Shown here: piece after piece, positions 33,666 to 44,992 of the stretch
How positions within the stretch are numbered: the stretch's first letter is position 1
Layout: the number at the start of each line of letters is the position of its first letter
Source: Podocnemis expansa
Lineage: Eukaryota; Chordata; Testudines; Podocnemididae
Direction: 5' to 3'
DNA: 64,000 nt
NCBI GenBank assembly: GCA_007922195.1
Contig: ML682008.1
Span: 2,096,552-2,160,551, forward strand
Notes under the pieces: generated by a model
What the model was told of the DNA's origin: nothing
What the model saw: only the letters and a program-made list of their open reading frames with translations
The model's database searches: none
Made by a program: the position numbers and the translations under genes

Positions 33666-34601
33666 TAGATAAAAATGTAACAGGTAAAAATACCTGTACA
33701 TGTTCTCTACTGGTAAGTATTTTAGAGTATGGGTGTCCAAGGCTCAATTGCAGATTTTCCAGGTGTTTGGTGTTCTCTTGCCGTTACAAATGACAGATTT
33801 GATTCTGCTTCCATAATACATGGCTTCATTTAGTTGCAACTTCTTAAGGGTGTAAGTTTAATGGAAGTAAAAAGGAAGAACTATTGCTATATGTTAAATA
33901 AAAGGCTTATCATTGATGCTTATAACAGTAAAGGCCGGATTGTTACAGGGAAAAACTCAATAAGATTACTTGGGATTCTGCAGCACACCGTTTACAATTA
34001 TCTCTTGCCAAGTGGCAGTATCTGATCTATTCTAAGATTTGCTCTGGTGCTTTTTAAAAAAATGCCATTTTTAAGTGCTGGTAAATGCTGAAATTGGGGA
34101 TTAACTATATTGAGATTTTAAATTATATTAATATTCTGTTGGTACGCTGCCTGTGAAACCAGTGAGAGACCTATGTGTGAAAAGAGGGAAGAAGAACACT
34201 GTAGTTACAGTTCAATTTTATCCAATTTTTAAATCTTTGTATCACTTGTCCCCATATTAAACGAGAGTAATTCCATAGCATTTTATAGAGCTACATAGGT
34301 GGTCAGCCAATGTAAGTGAGATCAGTCCGGTGTACTGAATTACAAAACAGACTCTAATTCTTCAAAGCAATTAAGCACTTACTGGAGGGTGCTTGATTAC
34401 CAGGGTGATGGGCATAGTCTAAGACACTGAACAGAATAGAAGGTCCCAATCCTGTAACTGGTTGTGTGCAAGCAGTCCCCTGTACTCTTGTGAAAGCAAT
34501 TGCGGCATCAGAGCCCACGTTTCTTAATATACTTCTAGGAATCTACATAAAATGTTCTGCAAATTCTACACTAAGTTTTGCCCTGTAGCTCGGCAAGTTT
34601 G
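33666..34601. other. No recognisable gene or repeat
   Basis: AT-rich. A donor-like CTGGTAAGT at about 33709 lacks a convincing acceptor. The 63-residue frame at 33834-34025 has no motif. Confidence 0.35.
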
Positions 34602-34604
34602 TGA

Positions 34605-35267
34605 GGCTATGTCTACACCTAAGAATGCTAGTTTGAACTAAGTTAGTTTGATTTAATTAGTTCAAACCACGATGTCACTAGCACTGGGCTTAATGGGACT
34701 TGAGCCCCAAGTCCCAGTGCCTGAGCCCCAGGTCTGTCGCCAGGCCACCTGTGGCGGCGGCTGCAGTTGCAGTGCGTGAGCCCCAAGTCCCAGCGTACTA
34801 AGGCCCGGGTCTTTTCCCAGACCAGTGGCGCTTCTCCTTCAAACTAATTTAGTTTGAATTAGCATGCATACACTAGAAAACTAAATCAAACTATCATGTC
34901 CATAGACAGGACTTGCTAGTTTGGCTTAGGAGGGGAGCACCATGGGAAGTGTGGAAACATGGCATCCAAGAAGAGCCTTGTCCCCACTCATAAAAAGAGG
35001 AAGGCACCCTGGGAGGAAGAAGGTCAAACTGGCTTTAGTTCAAACTGTTAGTTTGAACTAACGCGGCGCCATTGGGTTAGTTCTAACTAATATTTTCGAA
35101 CTAACTGTTAGTTCAAACTAAAGGCAGGTTTTACAAGTTCAAACTAAGTTTTCCTTAGTTTGAACTAAGGAATTCCTTAGTTCAAGTTAAGGAAAGCCAG
35201 TGCAGCCATGGACTAATTTAGTTTGAATTAAGCCTCCTCAATTTAAATTCCCAGTGTAGCCATAGCC
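34605..35267. mobile_element. Harbinger-like MITE filled with AGTTCGAACT palindromes, 663 bp
   Basis: Ends are GGCTATGTCTACACC and GTGTAGCCATAGCC, flanked by exact TGA on both sides (34602-34604, 35268-35270). Most of the interior is variants of TTAGTTCGAACTAA. A GC-rich segment at about 34690-34800 contains GAGCCCCAAGTCCCAG twice. There is no open frame of note. Confidence 0.85.
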
Positions 35268-35270
35268 TGA

Positions 35271-38200
35271 CCGAGCTAAAAATAGGATGTTTGCTATACT
35301 TTGAGGGGAGAATAAAGAGGCAGTGTGATTTAGTTTCCCCATTTGCCATTTTTAGTACATGCACAACACTTTACTAAAAATCTATACACATACATCTAAC
35401 TAAAAAAATTGCACGCATATCTGAATTTATACCACTTAATATGATAGAATTACAGAATTAGAGGGGGGCTTACAAGTGTGGGTCCATACCACATCCTCTA
35501 TCCTGGCTTGCCTGATTCCAGTTTAAATGATTTGGTCCTCCTCTTTCCCAAACAACTTATGAGACCCTTGCATTTGGCTAGCCCAAATCTCTTCTTTCAC
35601 CTGGGATTCCCCTTGACTAGCTCCTCAGGTTATGGAGCCTCGGGGCATGGTTTGGCAAGGGCTCAGGGAAGGGGCAATCCAACACACACACTAGCTCCCG
35701 ATGACTCTGGTTCCCAACTCCAAAAAGTTCATTGTGTGCTCCTCCAGGACCACAGTTCCAAATTTCTCTCTCTGCAATGCCCCCTGCAGCCTTTTTTATT
35801 TACCTTCATCACTGAGGTATGAGGTTATCAAATGATTACTTATACTAGCCAAAATCCAGGCACCAAACAGAATTCAGGTGTTTGGAGTTTCAGATCATGG
35901 CTTTGCCCATTAGACACAGTTCTCTTGTATCAAAGGGAACACCCACCCAGACATATGACTATTGCATTTGTTTTGGTTTCCAAGTGCAAACTTCTGTTTT
36001 GAGATGAGAACTTTATGGACGTTGTGGTTCTGGAGAATAATTATGGTAATTGAAAAGAAGAGTAGAATTATAGTAATTGAAAACTTCTGTGATAGGAATT
36101 TCTAAAGCTCTAGCAGTCTGGGGCTGCTCAGTATCACTATGTATGATAATTAGTGTTATTTTGGAAAAATGATGGAAAGTTCATGCAAATGTAACTTTAG
36201 CTGTTATTTGTTTAATAAACTTGTTATGCCTATTGACACACATTATTTTTTTAAATGTGTGATGAGGTCTGGAGAGAAGTGCTGGCTTGACAGTCAAAGA
36301 CTGAAATCGCTTATGTGGTATATGATATTGTAATCTTTATCCATATATCCAACCTATCTGTCCCAGCCTTGACCTGGAAAGAGCACCTCCTGTGAGGAAG
36401 TAGATAGTTCCATCTTCATGTTTGTTTAAATTATCACCTTTTCACTGAGACCACTAGCAAAGCATGAGAGTGTCAACTGGGGAAGTCTATGTGACAAGGA
36501 CACCTGTTAAACAAGAAAAAATACTATTATCTTGTCTGCACTTGAAAGTGTACTCCTGAAATTGCAGTTAAGGCAACATGTACTTACATCCCACAGGGAG
36601 AGGAAGGGGCCAAGGAGCTGCTCTGAGCCATGTTAGCTTTGCCCCACCATGCTTTCATAGTCTGCAGGCAAAGCTTAAAAGGGAAGCAGAATGGAGACAG
36701 GCAGCCAGTGTAAGTGAACTGATCTATCCTCTGAAACTGTGCCAAAGGAGTGCTGTGGAAGGCTTAGCTGCTAGAGCCCCTGACCATTGATGGTCTACCA
36801 TTCCTGCTCAGGGAAAAGGCCTCTGGACATTTGAGGTTAGACTTCTTTGGCTTATTTTGTTTCAAGCCTTTGCTTTAATCTCTTGCAGGGAGGCTGGTAG
36901 GAAGGGATCCGGAGAGGTGGCCACCTAGCTATGGGCCTTGGGTTAGAACCCAGTGGAGATGGTGAGTCTGGATTCTCCAACCCACGGCTGGTACCTTGTA
37001 CCAAAAACTCAGACCTAGGAAGATGCCCTTTCTTAGAGAGTCCAGAATCTTGGGGTTTGACTGGCTGAAGCCAGAAACTGTGCAACTAGCCCTTTGTTGG
37101 GCTCTTTATCCAACCTGGAACTGGTGGACACAACTTGTGGCCTAGATGGAGAGCCAAACCACAGAAGCAGACAGAACACCACATGGTTAAGAGTGGCTAT
37201 CAATGTAGGGCACTGAGATAGCACAGTACTTCTAATTCCCTCATGTAACCACTAGGCAGTGCCTAATGGGAGTAGACCCATTCACACAGTACAACGCTTC
37301 CTAGGTTACTATAATATCATAAATTATACTATGTTGCTGTTTTCATATAGGAATAAGCTGTATCAATATAAGGCACCTTTATACTAGTATAAGTGTATCC
37401 ATGCTAGGGTTGTTCCAGTATAGTATGGCAATGAGCCTTCTTCACCTTACTGGGTGCAGTTGTTCCCCAACTGGCAGTGCAGGGTCTGGGGTAAATCAGT
37501 GCCACTCTGGAGAGTTTCTAGTCTTTCATATTTATAAGATAGGCCTCAGGGTAGACCCAAGAATATTTTTCAACTAAATAAAACAAGCACATAACATGGA
37601 AAGGGGAATGCCCATCCCTGCCCCTCTCTAGGGCACTGTTTTGTTATTAAGGCCATTCAGTGCCAGTCCTTCCTGAATTGTCTGTTAATGTAGCGGCAGG
37701 CATTCAGCTTTGGGCCCCACTGAATGGGTTTCCCCAACATGCTATTCACTTCAGCTGGAGTGTTTGGTCAAGGTAAACTGGAGCCTCACTGAACCTGCCA
37801 GCTTTGAGTAAGGAAAGAGTCAAGGCTGTCCATTGTCAGGCCAGCTTTGTACCCTTGCCACTAAGCCCTTTCTCTGTGTCCTTTATAGGAGGCGGATGGG
37901 TTTGCTGCTCTATATAACAGAGTTTTTGGTGGTCCAGGATCAGGATGACCTAGTGGAGTTAGGGACTTGACAGGCCATCTACTCAGCAGTCTCCCCCACC
38001 TTGGTCAAGAGCTCTAGTCTGATAGTGGGGTTGAGTTGCACATGAGTCACTCCCACCCATGTTTCAGGCCACCCAGTGAAGGGTGGGTCTGCTGCTCTAT
38101 GTGGGCATCTTTCTGCCACTCGTTCCTCCTTACCTGAGAACTGGCAGTGTTGGAGGACAGGATGCCTGCAGAAATGGAGAGGACTATTGTGGCACTTCTT

Positions 38201-38494
38201 GGGAGAGGGTGCTGGTGCTTAACAAGCTGGTCCTGTCCATTGTCTGACACTACTCTATATCCTGGGCCTGACCCTGGGTTCCCCGGCCCATCTCCAGAAA
38301 TTAACACTGAAGGTTCTTTTGGCCAGGAATGCACTGAGACTCTGTGGCAATTCTGAGTCTCCTCCTGAAGGAAGGAAGGGCCTCTGCTGCCTTCACAGTC
38401 AGTGTCATGCTTTCTTCCTCTAGGCCCTGCAGAGACTCCTTTATGGTGCAGGTAGTCCAGTGTAAAGCACAGTGGCAGAGACCTTCCTCCAGTG
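35271..38494. other. No recognisable gene
   Basis: About 3.2 kb without supported genes or named repeats. The 181-residue minus frame at 38047-38592 runs into the hAT-like element and has no recognised domain. GGGTTTGCTGCTCTAT (37899) and GGGTCTGCTGCTCTAT (38083) are a local similarity about 185 bp apart. Confidence 0.4.
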
Positions 38495-38789
38495 CCTCCA
38501 AGCAGGGACATCCTTAGGTAGGGCGAAAGGGGCAGCTGCCCAGGGCCCCGTGCTTTGGGGCACCCCACGGGACCACACCGCTGCCCCCCCATGCGAGGGA
38601 CTGGGCGAGCTGGCCAAAAGTGGCAGCCTGGTTCACAGGGCTGGTTTTACTGTGAGGCCAGAGGAGTGGGGTGAAAGTTGCTTAAGGCAGTAGATCAGAG
38701 TCGCAATAAAAGCGAGTCATTAGGACTAACAATGAGGTGCTAACTGTTGTTCAAACAACCTCTCTGCCTCCTCTCTGAGTCAAGTTCCA

Positions 38790-38931
38790 CAGGGGCAGCT
38801 GTGTTAGTCTAGCAAAGCAAAAGAAGCAAGGAGTCTTGTAGCACTTAGAGACTAACAAGATTTATTTATCACATGAGCTTTCATGCCACAAGACTCTTTG
38901 CATTTTTTGCTCCCTGAATCAGTATCTCTTT
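38790..38931 (-). mobile_element. PLE 3' tail, minus orientation, short inverted arm
   Basis: GCAGCTGTGTTAGTCTAGCA, then AGCAAGGAGTCTTGTAGCAC, AGACTAACAAGATTTATTTATC and CATGAGCTTTCATG form a minus-oriented tail. It is followed directly by CCACAAGACTCTTTG...ATCTCTTTGG in plus orientation, so this copy too has opposed arms. No TSD was found. Confidence 0.65.
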
Positions 38932-39518
38932 GGGCTTCTCTCATTCATGTGAAAAGGACTGAGGTCACTGGCAGGCAACCTTTGTGTTTTTTTCTTAATA
39001 GACCCAACGAAGAAAAGAAAAAAACTGTGGCCACAAATCTTATTCCACCATTTCTGAAATACGGGGATTGTAATTATTTTTGCAAATTAGGCTTGCCTCT
39101 TTTCAGTGGGTTGAGAAGTCCCTTGCTTGCAACAGAAGTTATAATTTGTAGATTTTAATAAAAAAATCCAGAGTTTTTTTGACTGATAATTAAAAAGAGA
39201 AGAGAAAAGCAAACTGTTCCAGTAGGAGCCTGTGTTACAAAGTATGGTATTTTTTCTACAACTAGAAAGCCTAAGTAACAAAATCCAACTCAGGGATGGA
39301 TCTGCTGGAAGGAGAAGTTATAAAATGGTCCTAATCTGACGGATGGAGTGGGTAGCCCCATTGTGTTGCTGCCTTATGCACACTGCCAGGGGTCACCAGA
39401 CTAAGCAGAGAGGGCTAGCACCCCTCCAATCACAATATTGTGGACAATTGTGTGTTCATGGAAACTCATGCAGGCTCAGGGAGCAGATGAAATGCAGAGG
39501 CAAAAGTGGAACCCAGAG

Positions 39519-39782
39519 TAGGGTTACACGTCAGGCAAAATGAGGACATCCCCCTTTTTACCTTCACATCCTCCGTCCAGCAGGCATTTTAAAAATACAG
39601 GATTTTGCCTGGCTTTTTACTTACAGGGGTTAAAGAACAACCTATTTTTAGGGGGGAAGCATTGGTCCCCTAAAACCAGAAGATTATTATGTTAATACTA
39701 TGTTTTTGGCATGTGTCTGCCAATGTCCTCATTTTCATACTACCCTGTTCTCCTTTCCGTGCTTTGGTATGTGGTAACCCTA
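39519..39782. mobile_element. hAT MITE, 264 bp, perfect 8-bp TSD
   Basis: TAGGGTTACACG at the left and GTGGTAACCCTA at the right are inverted ends. ACCCAGAG occurs exactly at 39511-39518 and 39783-39790. It is inserted within the 2-kb element at 38503-40509. Confidence 0.9.
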
Positions 39783-40194
39783 ACCCAGAGGGGCTGCTTC
39801 AGTTCCTGGGATTTGGCAGTGGGGAAGGGAGCAGGACCTGGAGGGACTTGGACAGGCTCAGCAGCAGACAGGATCTTCTAGGACCTTTCTTTCCAGCCTG
39901 GCATTGGCTCTCTTCTTCTTCCTCTGTCTCAGCACTTCCATCTTATTTCTCTGCCCAGTCCCCTCCCTTCGCCAGTTGCAAGGAGCTCCCTTACATTCCA
40001 GGCTACTACATGCAATTTTAGAGACTTGACATAAATCCTGATTTGAGACAGGAGTGTGGCATGTGGGATCACCCTCCGCATGTTCCATGTAGGTGATCTC
40101 AGATTAGATGTGTAGATTTCAGAGGTTCAATAGAAGCCTCAAGAGAAAGGATGAAAGCCATGAGGGGCTGCTCCCTCCCCCCCACAGCCATAGT

Positions 40195-40304
40195 CACTGT
40201 TCAATTTTCTAGTGGCTGCCACTTGTTTCCAGTGGAAGGTCACCGCATGGTAGAGGTGTCTGGAGCTAGGTCCCGAGGAAAAAAGTTTGACAACCACTGG
40301 CTTA
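40195..40304 (+). mobile_element. Right-hand end of a CAGTGG-type hAT MITE
   Basis: GGAGCTAGGTCCCGAGGAAA followed by AAAGTTTGACAACCACTG matches the right end of the element at 52120-52590 (GAGCTAGGTCCCAAGAAAAA). The left end was not recognised, so the start is approximate. Confidence 0.6.
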
Positions 40305-40517
40305 AGGGCTGCTGAGAAACCAGACCCTGCACTCCTGTTCTGCTGCTTTTGGACGGCTTGCCCGGTCCCTGGCATGGGAAGGCCAGCACAGGGGTCTGCT
40401 CCTCCTCTGGGCTGTCTGGCCCTGCCCCCAGTGCCCAGGGGGGTGGTGAGTGGGGGCCCCGCAGAGGGTCATTTGCCCAGGGCCTCACACCTAGCTAAGG
40501 ACAGCCCTGCCTCAAAG

Positions 40518-41860
40518 GGCTCTAATATTATTGCCAGCTCTTTTATCTCTATCCGAGAGTTCTTCTGCAAGACGTCTTTGAGCAACTAGTCTGCTACGGG
40601 ACCTATTCCAGACCTGGCAGCTGATTTCAGTGACTAGCTTTGTGATGGCTGCAGAGAGAACAGATTTCCTCCAGGAGCCCCTGCTACACAATCCCTACCA
40701 TGGGGCTGCAAGTGGCAGAAGCCCCCTCAATTCTACAGCAGTTGTGCCTAGAGTCACCAGAACTGGAAACCTGCTACACTGGAGGGGGGACCAGGTGGAT
40801 CACCAGGCATAGGTCAGCACATGGGACTATCCTTTGAATTCCTCCTCCCCCCCGCCATGTGCACTCCAGGAGGTAAAGGCAGCATTCTCCCTGTTTCTCA
40901 GGTTTACCTTGCACAGGTTCTGTGGTTGGGTGCTCCCTGCCCACCTCTCAGCCTGACTCTCCAGATCTTTTCATCGGGCTCACACCCTGCAAGCTCCCCC
41001 ACCAAACTGGCTGCAAGACTTGTAGCTGGTTTGTTTCTGAATTGTGCCAAGGGCACATTACTACACTCTTGTGCTCCATAGTTTATTTCCTCACCTTTAT
41101 ATACCATCCTGACACTAAGTGGTGGGACATCTTACCGTCTACTAAGGGTGAGGAGCCCTGGTTGGCCAGCCTCTATTCTACCCTGGTTCTGGGACCCAAA
41201 ATTTGGGAGACCTCTTCATCAGCCTCCTCCACATACCAGCCAAACTGGTCATCTATAACACTGGGGAGAAGATGCTGGCAGAGGGAATGATATGCGATTT
41301 TGAAGCCTATTTCTATTCATTCACATATCTGGACACAGCTCCTCTGGGCTGTGTCTGGTGGCTCCCTTGGCACTCTTGAGGAGCAGTGGATGCTGTCCAA
41401 GGCTTTCTGCTCAGTGTCCTCTTCAGAGTCCCTTCTTTTGGCCCTTTAATCTCCACACTTCTTTCTGTTTTTTTTTTGACTAGTTGCCCCCCATGTAAAT
41501 AATTTCATCCTCAGGTTTAACAGGTCCTCACCTTATGCTGGGAGTGGGGCCTACAGCCATTTCTGGGCTTATGCCCACCCATTTCACAGACAACAATAAG
41601 ACTACTCTTTTATCTGTCAGGACCAACTTTATCACAAAAGCCATACTGGTGAAAAATCATAACCTTAACTGACAGAGCTGTATTGATACAAAACTGTGGA
41701 CTGTCATAAAAAGATTCAGTTTGATTACATGTATTGTAAATTGCTTTGCAGCTTGTCTGCTATACCATTTGATGACAAATGTTAAGTGTCATATTCCAGA
41801 TCCTCACGGAATTAGTTGTATGTTTTTTGTTATAGCAATACTTACCAATTTAATAGCATC
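40518..41860. other. No recognisable gene
   Basis: Overlapping frames (40821-41081, 40922-41290) have no motif. No repeat ends were recognised. Confidence 0.4.
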
Positions 41861-41865
41861 TTAAT

Positions 41866-42660
41866 CATAGAAGACTAGGGATGAAGGGACTCAGGAGGTC
41901 ATCTAGTGCAACTCTCTGAAGCAGGACCAACTCCAACTAAATCATTCCAGCCAGGGCTTTGTCAAGCCAGGGGTTAAAACTCTCTTAAGATGGAGATTCC
42001 ACCACCTCTCTAGGTAATTTCACTGCCCTCCTAGTGAAATGCATTTCTTAATATCCAACCTAGACCTCTTCCACTACAACTTGAGACCATTGCTCCTTGT
42101 TCTGTCAGCTGTCACCCCTGAGAATAGCCTAGGTCCATCCTCCTGGGACTCCCCCGCCCCCCACCTTCAGGTAGCTGAAGGATACTATCAAATCCCCTCT
42201 CCATCTTCTTTTCTGCAGACTAAACGAGCCCAGTTCGCTCCACATCTCTTCATAAGTCATATGTTTCAGTCCCCTAATCATTTCTGTTCCTTCTGCTGGA
42301 CTTGTTCCGGTTTGTCCACATCCTTTCTGTAGTAGGAGGCCCAAAACTGGACATAATGCTCCAAAAGTGACCTCACTGGTGCTGAATAGAGAGGAATAAT
42401 CTTGATTTTTTGGCAATGTTCCTCCTAATGCAGCCCAATAAGCTCTTAACCTTTTTAGCAATAAGGGCACGCTGTTGACTCATATCCAGGTTCTTATCCA
42501 CCTTAACCCCCGCAGGTCCTTTCCTGAAGAACTTCTGGCTAACCTATCAGTCCTTAGCCTGTAACAGATCATGGGATTCTTCCATCCTAGGTGTGAGGCT
42601 CTGCACTTGTCATTGTTAAATCTCATCAGATTTCTTTTGGTCCAATCCTCCATCCTATGA
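41866..42660 (-). mobile_element. CR1-type LINE 3' region, antisense
   Basis: From the left: CATAGAAGACTAGGGATGAA GGGACTCAGGAGGTCATCTA GTGCAACTC. Further along: AAGGATACTATCAAATCCCC, GCCCAAAACTGGACATAATG CTCCA, and CAGATTTCTTTTGGTCCAAT CC. These are the characteristic antisense phrases of a CR1 3' end, in the right order over nearly 800 bp. It is non-coding. It may belong to the same insertion as the ORF2 fragment at 42865. Confidence 0.85.
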
Positions 42661-42719
42661 TATTAAAGAACTCTTAAAACATCAATGAATTAATCTCACA
42701 ATACTTATTTACTGTAGAC

Positions 42720-42862
42720 GAGTATTATTTTATAACATCTCATCTAGAGATAGGGAGAACTGAGACCAGGGTAAGTAAAAGGTTTGTTCAAAGAAATATA
42801 GCAAGTCTATGGCAAAACTGGGAATGTAACCCAACTGTCTGGATTCCTTAAACACAAGACCA
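42720..42862 (-). repeat. MIR-like SINE, antisense
   Basis: GGGAGAACTGAGACCAGGGT AAGTAAAAGG, TATAGCAAGTCTATGGCAAA ACTGGGAATGTAACCCAACT and ATTCCTTAAACACAAGACC correspond to the antisense order of a MIR-type SINE ('aactgag...agcaagt...aaccca'). Confidence 0.65.
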
Positions 42863-42864
42863 TC

Positions 42865-43605
42865 CTTTTTTACACATGAGCAATGCCCTTGCAAGGCCCT
42901 CGTGACTTGAATTCACCTAACATATGTTTGTAATTTTTAACTTGTTTTTTCCTTATTTTGGATTCTGATCCTATCACATTATTGCTGCTCTTCCCTATGT
43001 CAGACATCCAATTGCCACCAACCTTCTTAGTGAAGACTGAAACAAAGAACTCATTTAGTTCCTCTGCCATTTCCACATTTTCTGTTATTGTTTTCCTCTC
43101 TGTTAAGTAATGATCCTATGTTGTTCTTGGTCTTCCTTTTGTTTCCAATGTATTTAAAAAATGTTTTCTTGTTACCCTTTATGACTTCAGCTAGTTTGAT
43201 CTCAGTTTGTGCCTTGGCTTTTCTGATTTTTCCCCTACATAATTGTGTTATTTGTTTATAGTCATCATTTGTAATTTGATCGAGTTTCCACTTTTTGTAG
43301 GACTCATCTTTAGATTATTGAAAATCTCCTGGTTAAGTCAGGGTGGTCTTTTGCCATACTTCCTATCCATCCTACAAAGTGGAATAATTCGCTTTTGTGT
43401 CCTTAATAATGTCTCTTTGAAAAACTTCCAACTGTCTTTGGTGGTTTTTCCACTTAAACATGCTTCCCATGGGACCCTACCTAGCAACATCCCAAATGTG
43501 CCAAAATCTGTTGCTTGACTTGCTTTTGCTTGTCCCAGCACTTTCAGGGTGATCTGATCAATTTTGGTATCAAGTGGGCTATTTTGGCAGCCTCCATCTA
43601 AAAAG
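42865..43605 (-). pseudogene. LINE (CR1/L3 clade) ORF2 fragment between endonuclease and RT
   Basis: On the minus strand, 43541-43338 encodes [20 protein letters not shown] and the start of the R.PPWLN-type block. 43076-42870 encodes [14 protein letters not shown], the LNEFF.SVFT motif that precedes the reverse-transcriptase domain. Between these, a frame change leads to a lysine-rich [15 protein letters not shown] stretch. This order is typical of CR1-clade ORF2. The RT core is absent: the MIR-like piece and the CR1 3' end follow directly. It is a dead, internally deleted or composite copy. Confidence 0.8.
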
Positions 43606-44204
43606 CAGTTTAAATTTGTTAAGTAGTGCCATTATAGAATAAAGATGATAATAGTACAACTCCATTGCTATTGACGTAAGTTGATCTGTTTCTTTTTGGA
43701 CTCTCTACCCCCCTACCTTCTAATATGCTGTTCCACACTTTTTGAATCTAAACAACTGCTTTGATTTGCTGAAATAATCTGACCTGACCCTATGACCTGA
43801 TCATTTATTTTCCTCTCATTATGTAAGTTCTTCATCTTCAAATGTTGACAAAGTGGGATTTATCCCACAAAAGCTCATGTGATAAATAACTCTGTTAGTC
43901 TTTAAGCGTATGTCTACACTGTGAGTTTAACTCAGCATAAAGGCCCTTAAATTGAATTAAAAAAAGACCTGGCCACACTGAGAAGCTATTAAGCCAGCTT
44001 AAGCATTTGCTCACTTGTAAAGTCGACTTAGCAGTTAAGTCAACTTTTTTAAGCCAATGTGGCCCAGAAGTTGGCTTAAGTCGACTTAATTGGCCTCCCA
44101 GCTATTTGAAATATGGGGATGGGGGCTGGAGAGAAGGCACAACACAGTTGGGAGTGTTTCCAGCTGTGTGCAAGGCAATCAAACTCCACATGCCTTAGTC
44201 CCAG

Positions 44205-44635
44205 CCCCGCAGCCCTGCATCCTAGGACTACAGCCCAGGTTGCCTTCCCCTTACCTGATCCGGAGTCTTTCCCCTTATCTCACCATTCTCAGCCCAACCC
44301 CACATCTGTCTCCCTTCTCTGCCCGACACTGCATGTGTCCCCCTTCTCTATCCTGATCTCATCTGGTGTCTTTCCCCCTTCTCCAGCTTGACCCTGCATC
44401 TCTCCTCTTCTCAGCCGGACCCTGCATCTCTCCCATTCTAAGCCTGACCTCGCATGTCTCCCCCTTCTCAGCACGACCCTGCCTGGCTATCCCCTTCTCT
44501 GCTCAAACCCATGTGACTCCCCCTTTGTCCTTCTCAGCCTGACCCTCCTCTGCCCAAATCGGTGTGTCTACCCCCTTGCACTTCTCAGCCCGACCCTGGG
44601 TGTCTCCCCTTCTCATATGGACCCCTCCTCATATT
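44205..44635. repeat. Pyrimidine-rich minisatellite, ~30-37 bp unit
   Basis: Roughly a dozen degenerate units of the form CCCTTCTCAGCCTGACCCTG CATCTCTC lie head to tail. They generate the Pro/Ser-rich open frames seen on both strands. Unit length drifts, so an exact copy number is not given. Confidence 0.75.
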
Positions 44636-44810
44636 GTTGTAAAACAAACAAGTAGTTTGGAGGCACTTCAATCCCACTTCATCAGACAGTTTAAAGATGG
44701 GGGAATTTACAGAATGGTAGGAAATGCAGGGGAGTGTAACACATAGGATCAGGCCACATTATAACAGCAAATCAAAGCAGTTGTTAAGATTCAAACACTG
44801 GGAAACAGCA

Positions 44811-44834
44811 GAAAGAAAGAAAGAAAGAAAGAAA
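44811..44834. repeat. (GAAA)6 microsatellite
   Basis: Six GAAA tetramers in the loop of the nested fold-back PLE copy. Confidence 0.95.
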
Positions 44835-44835
44835 A

Positions 44836-44992
44836 TTGCTCAGCTTTGTGGCACCCCCCTGCAGTGAAGCGACGCCGGTGCAGACAAGTGACATCATCAG
44901 GGGAGTGCAACGGCCCTGTCCCCTTTTGGCGCCTCTCAAAATTTGGCGCCCCCCTGAAACACTTACCCAGTTTACCAGGTTGCACTGGCCCT
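44836..44992. mobile_element. GC-rich repeat insertion, probably hAT-derived
   Basis: GTGGCACCCCCCTGCAGTG, TTTGGCGCCTCTCAAAATTT GGCGCCCCCCTG and a terminal CACTGGCCCTG have the style of GC-rich hAT-type repeats of vertebrates. No TSD was established. Confidence 0.4.

Larger units (their letters stand above)
38503..40509. mobile_element. hAT-like element, ~2.0 kb, hosting further insertions
   Basis: The left end CAGGGACATCCTTAGGTAG and the complement of the right end, CAGGGCTGTCCTTAGCTAG, match except for three positions. Flanks CCTCCAAG (38495-38502) and CCTCAAAG (40510-40517) agree at 7 of 8 positions. GCCCAGGGCC-type text follows both ends. Inside lie a PLE tail (38790), a complete hAT MITE (39519) and the end of another hAT (40195). 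I find no transposase motif. Confidence 0.7.

Noticed and set aside
38047..38592. 181-residue minus frame
   Set aside because: Runs across the boundary of a hAT-like element, without motifs.
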